A stretch of 13,971 bases of DNA from the NCBI GenBank assembly GCA_009699665.1, contig WLNS01000026.1, forward strand, positions 1-13,971, in the 5' to 3' direction. Below, piece by piece: positions 1-5,897 of this stretch (the stretch's first letter is position 1; every line of letters starts with the position of its first letter). The notes beneath the pieces are model-generated. The model saw only the letters and a program-made list of their open reading frames with translations, made no database searches and was not told the DNA's origin. A program made the translations under genes and the position numbers. Source of the DNA: Actinomycetota bacterium. GTDB lineage: Bacteria > Actinomycetota > Actinomycetes > Actinomycetales > Microbacteriaceae.

Positions 1-496
1 CGAGACCGTCCAGCCCATCGATAAAATTCACGGCATTCATCACCAGAACAATGGTGAACAGCGTGATGACGAACGACAGCAGCGGCGAGCCCACGGTAAT
101 GCCCCCAATGGGGAGCGAAATGATCTGCACCCCCTGCCACGTGACGAGTGCGGCCACCAAGAGTTGCGCGGCGAGCTTAATGGTCCAGTCGAGGTCCCAA
201 ATATCGTCGGCCACCCCGACGATGACGATGAGAAGAGCGGCGCCCAGAATGGCCATGATCTGCGTGGGTTCGGTGAACACCACACGAAAAAAAGAAATGC
301 GACTCGCGATTGCGAACGCGACGATGAGGCCAGCGAACATCGCAATGCCGCCCAAGCGCGGCGTAGGCCGCACGTGCACGTCGCGCTCTCGAATCTTGGG
401 GTACAGCCGATACTTACGGCTGACCTTGAGAATCACCCACGACAGACAGAACGAGACACAGGCCGCCACCAGCACCATGAGTGCGAGCATCAGCAT
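1..496 (-). CDS. wecA: Undecaprenyl/decaprenyl-phosphate GlcNAc-1-phosphate transferase, 5' part only (WecA/TagO/Rv1302 family)
   Basis: Integral membrane enzyme that moves GlcNAc-1-phosphate from UDP-GlcNAc onto a polyprenyl phosphate, the first step of lipid-linked envelope glycans. The 165 visible residues were translated by hand from the minus strand. They show a hydrophobic N-terminal segment (about 1-23), the cytoplasmic motif HVRPTPRLGG (41-50), a second membrane segment (about 50-66), the acidic motif VADDIWDLDW (95-104, with D97, D98, D101) followed by IKLAAQ, and the family signature NAVNFIDGLDG (154-164). The order and spacing fit the WecA branch rather than MraY. The C-terminal half is outside the window. 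The ATG at 496 lies 2 bases after the tsaC stop and has no clear Shine-Dalgarno, so translation is probably coupled. Methionines at residues 3 and 7 are alternative starts. The prmC-tsaC-wecA order matches Rv1300-Rv1302. Confidence 0.93.
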   Translation of the reverse strand, partial: MLMLALMVLVAACVSFCLSWVILKVSRKYRLYPKIRERDVHVRPTPRLGGIAMFAGLIVAFAIASRISFFRVVFTEPTQIMAILGAALLIVIVGVADDIWDLDWTIKLAAQLLVAALVTWQGVQIISLPIGGITVGSPLLSFVITLFTIVLVMNAVNFIDGLDGL

Positions 497-498
497 GG

Positions 499-1176
499 CT
501 AGCTACTCACCGATGAGCTATCGGGTTCCAACGCCTCACCCAGTACCTTGCGCAGGGCGGCGGGCGACACGGCACCCGTGCGAACAATGCGAGCGCCCGA
601 TGTGCCGCGCGAGATGCCCGTCGCATCGACGATAGTGGACGAAATAGAGCCCACGGTTCCGACCTCGAGATAAACCGAGACCCGGGCCCCCAATTGCTCT
701 TTGGCCTCGGCAGCCGTTGCCGCGGGAGGTTTGCCCGTCAGGTTCGCTGACGATACGGCCAGGGGGCCCGTCTCCGTGAGCAGGTCCAGGGCCAAAGGAT
801 GCGCCGGGATGCGCACGGCGACGGTGCCTAACGTGTCGCCAAGGTCCCAGGCCAACGAGGGCTGGGCGTCGAGAATGATCGTGAGGCCACCCGGCCAAAA
901 CTTCTTGCCGAGCGCTTTCACTTCGTCGGGGACTGACTCGGCTAAGGCTGCCAAAGCATCCATCGAGGCGATCAGCACGGGTGGCGGCGAGGTGCGCGTA
1001 CGTCCTTTTGCCTCGAGGAGTCGCGCGACGGCGGCGGGCGAGAAGGCATCTGCCGCAATGCCATAAACCGTGTCGGTCGGCATGACTACCAGTTCGCCCA
1101 GGCCGATGGCGCGACGGGCAGCGCGAAGCGCAGCCACGAGGTTGGTCTCGAGCGTGCAATCAAACAACTGGGACAT
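499..1176 (-). CDS. tsaC: L-threonylcarbamoyladenylate synthase (TsaC/Sua5/YwlC family)
   Basis: Makes threonylcarbamoyl-AMP from threonine, bicarbonate and ATP, the first step of t6A37 modification in ANN-decoding tRNAs. The product is 225 residues, a single YrdC-like domain without the extra C-terminal domain of long Sua5 proteins. Visible motifs are LVVMPTDTVYGIAADAF near the N-terminus, AKGRTRTSPPPVLIAS (nucleotide and substrate binding), FWPGGLTIIL, TVAVRIPAHPLAL, AVSSANLTGKPP and a late SSTIVDATG. The frame is open to a GTG at 1203, but I prefer the ATG at 1176: the protein then begins MSQLFDC, which matches the MTETFDC start of Rv1301 as I recall it. A GGTGAG just upstream is a weak ribosome site. 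The gene is 69 bases downstream of prmC and 2 bases upstream of wecA on the same strand. Function is secure; the start is less so. Confidence 0.92.
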   Translation of the reverse strand: MSQLFDCTLETNLVAALRAARRAIGLGELVVMPTDTVYGIAADAFSPAAVARLLEAKGRTRTSPPPVLIASMDALAALAESVPDEVKALGKKFWPGGLTIILDAQPSLAWDLGDTLGTVAVRIPAHPLALDLLTETGPLAVSSANLTGKPPAATAAEAKEQLGARVSVYLEVGTVGSISSTIVDATGISRGTSGARIVRTGAVSPAALRKVLGEALEPDSSSVSS

Positions 1177-1245
1177 GGTGCTCACCATGTTACGCGTGAC
1201 CACAGTGCACCGACGAGAAGCTGCTCAGCGCAGTGCGAGCCACGT

Positions 1246-2124
1246 TTAGGCGGACCACACTGCGGTCGTGTAACGATCGCGCGTGGTCAAGTCCGGATGA
1301 GTGGCAGCATTTCGCCATCCTGCGTCCGCAAGAATCTTGCGCACCGCAGGCCCCTGAAGTTCGCCGTGTTCAATGGCCACCAAACCGCCGGGAGCAATAA
1401 TGCGGGCGGCCACACTCGCCACCTGGCGAATCACATCGAGGCCGTCGGCTCCCCCGAAAAGCGCGACTGCGGGATCATAAAGCCTGACCTCGGGGTCTCG
1501 CGGCTGCGCATCATCGGGGATGTAGGGCGGGTTCGAGACAACGACGTCCATCGTGCCGACCTCGTCACCCAACAGCAACTCGGTCGTCGCCAGATCACCA
1601 GCCAGCAACGTCACTATGCCGCCATACTTCTCATTGTTGTGGGCTGCCCACGCACGTGCTTCAGGGCTCTTCTCGACCGCCCACACATTGGCGTGGGGAA
1701 CTTCGCTGGCCACGGCGAGCGCAATAGCGCCGGATCCGGTGCCGAGGTCGATAACACGCGGACTGGCCTGACCGGAAGCCAAGACCGCATCGACGACCAT
1801 CTGCACCAAAAGTTCGGTCTCGGGGCGTGGAACGAAAGCACCTGGTCCAATGTCAAGCACGAGTTGGCGAAACCCGGACTCGCCGGTGATGTGTTGCAGC
1901 GGCTCACGCGCAACTCTTCGAGCAACATAGCCGGCTAATCGGTCGAGCTGTTCGCGAGTCAGAGTGTCACCAGATACGAGACGCGCAGCGAGCTCTCCTC
2001 GACCAATGCCGAGCACGTGAGCAGCCAGAAGCAATGCGTCAACCTGCGGGCTGGGGATCCCCACCGCGAGGAATTCCTCGACCGCGGACCTCACGGCCGC
2101 GTCCAGTGTTATGTCGTTCGGCAT
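1246..2124 (-). CDS. prmC: Peptide chain release factor N5-glutamine methyltransferase
   Basis: S-adenosylmethionine-dependent methyltransferase that modifies the glutamine of the GGQ motif of release factors, including the RF1 encoded at 4817-5896. The 292-residue product has the PrmC N-terminal helical domain (about 1-80, with HITGESGFRQL at the junction), the SAM-binding motif VIDLGTGSGAIAL (124-136), the acidic VEKSPEARAWA that follows strand 2, and the catalytic NPPY at 198-201 in VVSNPPYIPDDA. The C-terminal YTTAVW is also family-like. The frame is open to 2211, but the extra 29 residues have no family character and would run over a good extended -10 element, so the ATG at 2124 is chosen. 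In many bacteria prmC directly follows prfA; here cysK, cysE and galE lie between them. It probably heads a prmC-tsaC-wecA unit. Confidence 0.95.
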   Translation of the reverse strand: MPNDITLDAAVRSAVEEFLAVGIPSPQVDALLLAAHVLGIGRGELAARLVSGDTLTREQLDRLAGYVARRVAREPLQHITGESGFRQLVLDIGPGAFVPRPETELLVQMVVDAVLASGQASPRVIDLGTGSGAIALAVASEVPHANVWAVEKSPEARAWAAHNNEKYGGIVTLLAGDLATTELLLGDEVGTMDVVVSNPPYIPDDAQPRDPEVRLYDPAVALFGGADGLDVIRQVASVAARIIAPGGLVAIEHGELQGPAVRKILADAGWRNAATHPDLTTRDRYTTAVWSA

Positions 2125-2234
2125 GTTGTCTTCGAACGTAACAGAAGCACACCCGTGGTCCGGCAGGCCGTAGTCTTTCCTTACGCTTTTTGCATCCCCC
2201 CTCGTCATCATTCGCTCACTAGGAGAGGCTCACC
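2125..2234. promoter_or_regulatory. Divergent intergenic region between prmC and cysK
   Basis: These 110 bp must hold the promoter of cysK as well as that of prmC. On the plus strand two weak TAnnnT hexamers occur, TAGTCT at 2171-2176 and TACGCT at 2182-2187, neither with a good -35 at normal spacing. A strong ribosome site, AGGAGAGG, starts at about 2220 and is 7-8 bases before the cysK GTG, so cysK, unlike prmC and cysE, has a leader of a few tens of bases. I found no convincing dyad for a cysteine regulator. Confidence 0.4.
2135..2143 (-). promoter_or_regulatory. Candidate extended -10 promoter of prmC, giving a nearly leaderless mRNA
   Basis: The minus strand reads TGTTACGTT, that is TG-n-TACGTT, an extended -10 of the TAnnnT type. 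The hexamer ends 10 bases before the prmC ATG, so a start site about 7 bases downstream would leave a leader of only 3-4 nt. There is no Shine-Dalgarno in CGAAGACAAC, the stretch before the ATG, which agrees with leaderless translation, common in Actinobacteria. No convincing -35 is seen at 16-18 bp. The same architecture, TGTTAGACT, occurs upstream of rho. This is inferred from sequence only. Confidence 0.45.
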
Positions 2235-3170
2235 GTGGCTCGGATATACGAAGACATCACACAACTCACCGGCAATACCCCGCTGGTCAAAATTAACAAG
2301 CTCACCCAGGGCATCGACACCACACTGTTGGCCAAGCTTGAGTTCTACAATCCGGGCAACAGTGTCAAGGACCGCTTGGGTAAGGCGATTATCGATGCAG
2401 CCGAGAAGTCCGGCGCTCTCAAGCCCGGGGGGACCATCGTTGAAGGAACCAGTGGCAACACGGGAATCGCCCTCGCTCTGATCGGCGCTGCGCGCGGCTA
2501 CAAGGTGATTCTGACCATGCCCGACTCCATGAGCGTGGAGCGTCGTGTCTTAGTGCGTGCCTACGGCGCCGAGGTCATTCTCACTCCCGGGCCCGAGGGC
2601 ATGAAGGGTGCGGTTGCCAAGGCCGAAGAAATCGCGGCCAACACGCCCGGAGCCATTCTTGCTCGCCAGTTCGACAATGAGGCCAACCCGGCAATCCACC
2701 GCGCGACGACTGCCGAAGAGGTATGGAACGACACCGACGGCAAGGTGGATATTTTCATCGCCGGCGTGGGAACCGGTGGCACGATTACTGGCGTGGGTCG
2801 GGGGCTCAAGGAGCGCAAACCGGGCATTCAAATTATTGCCGTTGAGCCCGAAGAGTCACCCATTCTCAATGGCGGCACTCCCGGTCCGCACAAGATCCAG
2901 GGCATCGGGGCGAACTTCATTCCGTCGATTCTCGATACCTCGGTCATCGATGAGGTTTTTGATGTCAACGTAGACCAGGCTCTCGTTGTGGCCCGACGCC
3001 TTGCTGCTGAAGAGGGCATCCTCTCTGGCATTTCGACCGGGGCCATCTTCTATGCCGCCCTCGAGGTGGCCCAGCGACCCGAAAACGCGGGTAAGACGAT
3101 TGTTGCCATTGTCTGCGATTACGGTGAGCGTTACGTATCGACCGTTTTGTGGGAGCCCTTCCGCGACTGA
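2235..3170 (+). CDS. cysK: O-acetylserine sulfhydrylase (cysteine synthase A)
   Basis: Pyridoxal-phosphate enzyme that makes cysteine from O-acetylserine and sulfide in the cytoplasm. At 311 residues it has normal length. Landmarks: IYEDITQLTGNTPLVKI at the N-terminus, the PLP Schiff-base lysine K45 in NPGNSVKDR, the substrate loop GTSGNTG (71-77), PDSMSVERR (96-104), the phosphate-binding GVGTGGT (177-183), SGISTGA (264-270) with S267 facing the pyridine nitrogen, and GERYVSTVLW near the end. The motif set favours CysK over cystathionine beta-synthase, and there is no CBS domain. The GTG start at 2235 follows a strong AGGAGAGG. cysE follows after 47 bases on the same strand, so substrate-making and substrate-using enzymes are adjacent. 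The pair sits between galE and prmC, an insertion relative to the mycobacterial gene order. Confidence 0.96.
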   Translation: MARIYEDITQLTGNTPLVKINKLTQGIDTTLLAKLEFYNPGNSVKDRLGKAIIDAAEKSGALKPGGTIVEGTSGNTGIALALIGAARGYKVILTMPDSMSVERRVLVRAYGAEVILTPGPEGMKGAVAKAEEIAANTPGAILARQFDNEANPAIHRATTAEEVWNDTDGKVDIFIAGVGTGGTITGVGRGLKERKPGIQIIAVEPEESPILNGGTPGPHKIQGIGANFIPSILDTSVIDEVFDVNVDQALVVARRLAAEEGILSGISTGAIFYAALEVAQRPENAGKTIVAIVCDYGERYVSTVLWEPFRD

Positions 3171-3217
3171 GCGAACGCGCCGGGTCGGGCAGATTGAGCC
3201 ACTAGCCTAGAAATACC

Positions 3218-3826
3218 ATGTCACCCATCCGCGAAGACCTTCGCAATGCCCAAGCGCACGACCCGGCCGCTCGAAACGCGTTCGAGACTTTCCTGGTCGC
3301 GTCGGGCCTGCACGCCGTATGGTGGCACCGGTGGCACCACTGGCTCTGGAATCACAGGTTTAAGTTGGTTGCCCGTGTCGGCTCGCAAATGATGAGGTTC
3401 TGGACCGGGATTGAGATTCACCCCGGAGCGACGATTGGTCGTCGATTTTTCATTGATCACGGCATGGGCGTTGTGATCGGCGAAACGGCAGAGATCGGCG
3501 ACGACGTCATGATGTACCACGGCGTCACGCTGGGCGGGCGCTCACTGCAACACACCAAGAGGCACCCGACGGTCCGTGATGGGGTGACCATCGGAGCGGG
3601 GGCCAAGGTTATCGGCCCCATTGTGATTGGTGAGCGCAGCGTGATCGGCGCCAATGCTGTCGTCGTGAAGGACGTTCCTGCCGACTCCGTGGCGGTGGGT
3701 ATTCCCGCAACGCTCACGCCACGCAAAAAGATCACGGGTTCTTCTCCGGCGGCTCGAAAAAAGGCTACTCGGGCGACCGATCCCGGCGTTGATGTCGCCT
3801 GGACCGATCCCGCGGTATTCATTTAG
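3218..3826 (+). CDS. cysE: Serine O-acetyltransferase
   Basis: Acetylates serine with acetyl-CoA to give O-acetylserine, the substrate of the CysK encoded just upstream. The 202-residue product is the short CysE type without the long N-terminal extension of the E. coli enzyme. A helical region (1-60) is followed by left-handed beta-helix hexapeptide repeats (about 65-165) with GIEIHPGATIGRRFFIDHG (64-82; E66 and H81 at the positions of the E. coli catalytic pair), VIGETAEIG, YHGVTLGG and RHPTVRDGVTIGAGAK. A basic tail of about 35 residues ends in DPAVFI; the last isoleucine is the residue that inserts into the CysK active site in cysteine synthase complexes. The ATG at 3218 has no Shine-Dalgarno but has TAGCCT 9 bases upstream (3203-3208), so a nearly leaderless transcript is possible besides read-through from cysK. 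Its TAG stop overlaps the galE stop. Confidence 0.96.
   Translation: MSPIREDLRNAQAHDPAARNAFETFLVASGLHAVWWHRWHHWLWNHRFKLVARVGSQMMRFWTGIEIHPGATIGRRFFIDHGMGVVIGETAEIGDDVMMYHGVTLGGRSLQHTKRHPTVRDGVTIGAGAKVIGPIVIGERSVIGANAVVVKDVPADSVAVGIPATLTPRKKITGSSPAARKKATRATDPGVDVAWTDPAVFI
3823..3826. other. Convergent stop-codon overlap between cysE and galE
   Basis: TTAG at 3823-3826 gives the plus-strand cysE stop TAG (3824-3826) and, read from the other side, the galE stop TAA (3825-3823). There is no intergenic space and no hairpin with a T-run on either side, so each transcript must run into the antisense of the other gene or be stopped by Rho. Confidence 0.9.
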
Positions 3827-4809
3827 CTCGGAGAATCTGAGTTTCTCGCGCGGCCCGGGTTCGCTGCCCAGGCGCTTGTCACCATTGCCTCGAGGTCACG
3901 CAGATGGGTCCAGCCAAGATCTTTCTCCGCACGGGCACCGCTGCCCACTATCCGTGCCGGGTCGCCCAACCGTCGTGGTCTTAGCTCGGGGTCAAACGGC
4001 ACGCCCGTGACGCGCGCCACAGTGTGCATGACTTCGCTCACCGAGAATCCGGTTCCGGATCCCAAGTTATAGACGGGATCAAGGGTGACGCCGGTGAGCA
4101 GTGCTTGGGCAGCTCTCACGTGCGCTTCAGCGACATCGACCACATGCACGTAGTCGCGCAGACAGGTCCCATCGGGAGTGTCGTAGTCAGTTCCGTTGAT
4201 ATGTGGCGTTTCGCCCCGGCTCAGCGCCGAGAAAATCATCGGAAAAAGATTATGGGGGCTCGAATCGTAAACGTCCGAAGAGCCCGAACCAGCCACATTG
4301 AAATAGCGCAGTGACGTGTGTCGCAGTCCGTGTGCACGGCCAGCGTCGGCCACTAACCACTCACCGATGAGTTTTGTTTCGCCGTAGGGAGACTCGGGGT
4401 GTAACGGCGCGGACTCGGTAACCTCGTCATCCTGCGGAGTTCCGTAGACGGCCGCGCTGGACGAAAAGACGATATTTGCGACGCCAGCCGACACCATCTC
4501 GTCGAGCAAGACCACGGTGCCCTGAACGTTCTGCTCAAAGGTGTGCAGCGGTCTCTGCATTGATTCGCCCGCGTACTTGTATCCCGCGAGGTGAACGACC
4601 CCCGCCGGTGCCCGCGTCAGGGCGTGAGCGACCACTGACCGATTCAGCAGGCTGCCGTGAATGAACTCGACGCCATCGGGAATGAAGTCTCGATGCCCAC
4701 TCGAGAGGTCGTCAATCACAACGGGTTCGATGCCCGCTGCCATAAATGACCGAACGACGTGCGACCCGATATAGCCGGCTCCGCCCGTGACTAACCACCC
4801 GTGGGTCAT
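3823..4809 (-). CDS. galE: UDP-glucose 4-epimerase
   Basis: Short-chain dehydrogenase-fold enzyme that interconverts UDP-glucose and UDP-galactose (in some members also the N-acetyl forms) with tightly bound NAD. The 328-residue product shows the Rossmann motif TGGAGYIGSH (8-17), DDLSSGH (33-39) for the adenosine ribose, the VVHLAGYKYAGES segment (71-83), SSSAAVYG (116-123) and the catalytic YxxxK at Y142 and K146 in SPYGETK. Family hallmarks RYFNVAGS (168-175), CLRDYVHVVD (216-225) and YNLGSGTGFSV follow. The ATG at 4809 is 7 bases after the prfA stop, so galE is probably the last gene of a rho-prfA-galE unit. No Shine-Dalgarno is obvious. Its TAA overlaps the cysE TAG on the other strand. 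It is not part of this neighbourhood in M. tuberculosis. A sugar-nucleotide role alongside WecA and WbbL is plausible but inferred. Confidence 0.94.
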   Translation of the reverse strand: MTHGWLVTGGAGYIGSHVVRSFMAAGIEPVVIDDLSSGHRDFIPDGVEFIHGSLLNRSVVAHALTRAPAGVVHLAGYKYAGESMQRPLHTFEQNVQGTVVLLDEMVSAGVANIVFSSSAAVYGTPQDDEVTESAPLHPESPYGETKLIGEWLVADAGRAHGLRHTSLRYFNVAGSGSSDVYDSSPHNLFPMIFSALSRGETPHINGTDYDTPDGTCLRDYVHVVDVAEAHVRAAQALLTGVTLDPVYNLGSGTGFSVSEVMHTVARVTGVPFDPELRPRRLGDPARIVGSGARAEKDLGWTHLRDLEAMVTSAWAANPGRARNSDSPS

Positions 4810-4816
4810 CTGTGTG

Positions 4817-5896
4817 TTATTCAGTCTCGGCCAGCGCCGTCAGACGAGCTTCTTCATCGGCGGCAATGCACGAGTCCACCACGCCGTTTAGTAAACCGTC
4901 CATCACCTGATCCAAGTTGTACGACTTGTATCCGGTGCGGTGGTCGGCAATGCGATTCTCGGGAAAGTTGTAGGTGCGAATGCGCTCCGACCGGTCAACA
5001 GTTCTGATCTGCGTCTTTCGCGCGGCGCTCGCCTCGGCCGCGGCGTCCTCTTGCTGCTTGGCCAGTATGCGCGCCCGCAGCACGCGCATGCCCGCTTCGC
5101 GGTTTTGCAACTGTGATTTTTCGTTCTGCATCGACACAACGATTCCCGTGGGAAGGTGCGTGATGCGAACGGCCGAGTCGGTCGTATTCACGCTCTGTCC
5201 GCCGGGTCCGCTCGAACGATAGACATCAATCTTGAGATCGTTCTGACTTATCTCAACCTCTTCGGGTTCGTCGACCTCCGGAAAGACCAAAACTCCTGCC
5301 GCCGACGTGTGAATGCGGCCCTGCGATTCGGTGGCGGGAACGCGCTGTACGCGGTGCACCCCGCCCTCATACTTGAGGTGTGCCCAGACACCCTGTGACG
5401 GATCGGGAGAGTTTCCTTTGATGGCGACCTGCACGTCTTTGTAGCCACCCAGATCAGACTCGGTCCAATCGAGCATTTCGGTTTTCCACCCCATGGATTC
5501 TGCATAGTGCAGATACATGCGCAGCAAGTCGGCAGCGAACAGGGCACTTTCAGCGCCACCTTCACCGGCTTTGATTTCCATAATGACGTCCCGGCCGTCG
5601 TCAGGGTCACGGGGAATTAAGAGACGACGGAGTCGTTCCTGGGCCGCCGGGAGGGTTTGCTCGAGCGCCGCGACCTCGTCAACGAAGGCATCGTCTTCCT
5701 TGGCCAGCTCTTTGGCCGCGCCCAAGTCTTCGTTCATCGTGAGCAACGCCTCATAGGCCGACTTGATTTGGCTCAACTCGGCATAGCGTCGATTCAATTT
5801 CTTTGCGCGCCCAGCATCGGCGTGCACGGCCGGGTCAGACAGTTGCGTCTGCAGGTCGGTGTGCTCGTCGAGCAGTGCGTGGACCGAGTCGAGCAC
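4817..5896 (-). CDS. prfA: Peptide chain release factor 1
   Basis: Recognises UAA and UAG in the ribosomal A site and triggers peptide release. The 359-residue length is normal. The N-terminal helical domain (1-110) is followed by the core with IKAGEGGAESALFAADLLRMY (108-128), HRVQRVPATESQGRIHTSAAGV (181-202) containing the RF1-type codon-recognition tripeptide PAT (187-189), and RSSGPGGQSVNTTDSAVR (227-244) containing the catalytic GGQ at 232-234, the target of PrmC. PAT rather than SPF separates it from RF2. The GTG start at 5896 is separated from the rho TAA by one base, so translation is coupled to rho. rpmE, which lies between rho and prfA in M. tuberculosis, is absent. galE follows after 7 bases. 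Confidence 0.97.
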   Translation of the reverse strand: MLDSVHALLDEHTDLQTQLSDPAVHADAGRAKKLNRRYAELSQIKSAYEALLTMNEDLGAAKELAKEDDAFVDEVAALEQTLPAAQERLRRLLIPRDPDDGRDVIMEIKAGEGGAESALFAADLLRMYLHYAESMGWKTEMLDWTESDLGGYKDVQVAIKGNSPDPSQGVWAHLKYEGGVHRVQRVPATESQGRIHTSAAGVLVFPEVDEPEEVEISQNDLKIDVYRSSGPGGQSVNTTDSAVRITHLPTGIVVSMQNEKSQLQNREAGMRVLRARILAKQQEDAAAEASAARKTQIRTVDRSERIRTYNFPENRIADHRTGYKSYNLDQVMDGLLNGVVDSCIAADEEARLTALAETE

Positions 5897-5897
5897 G

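Noticed and set aside
51..635. A 194-codon plus-strand open frame.
   Set aside because: It lies antisense to wecA and the end of tsaC, which have clear family motifs, and its own translation is low in hydrophobic structure and shows no domain. It is a shadow typical of GC-rich coding DNA.
2125..2211. An upstream extension of prmC by 29 residues.
   Set aside because: The extra residues have no PrmC character, and the stretch contains a better promoter candidate. The ATG at 2124 gives the usual family length.
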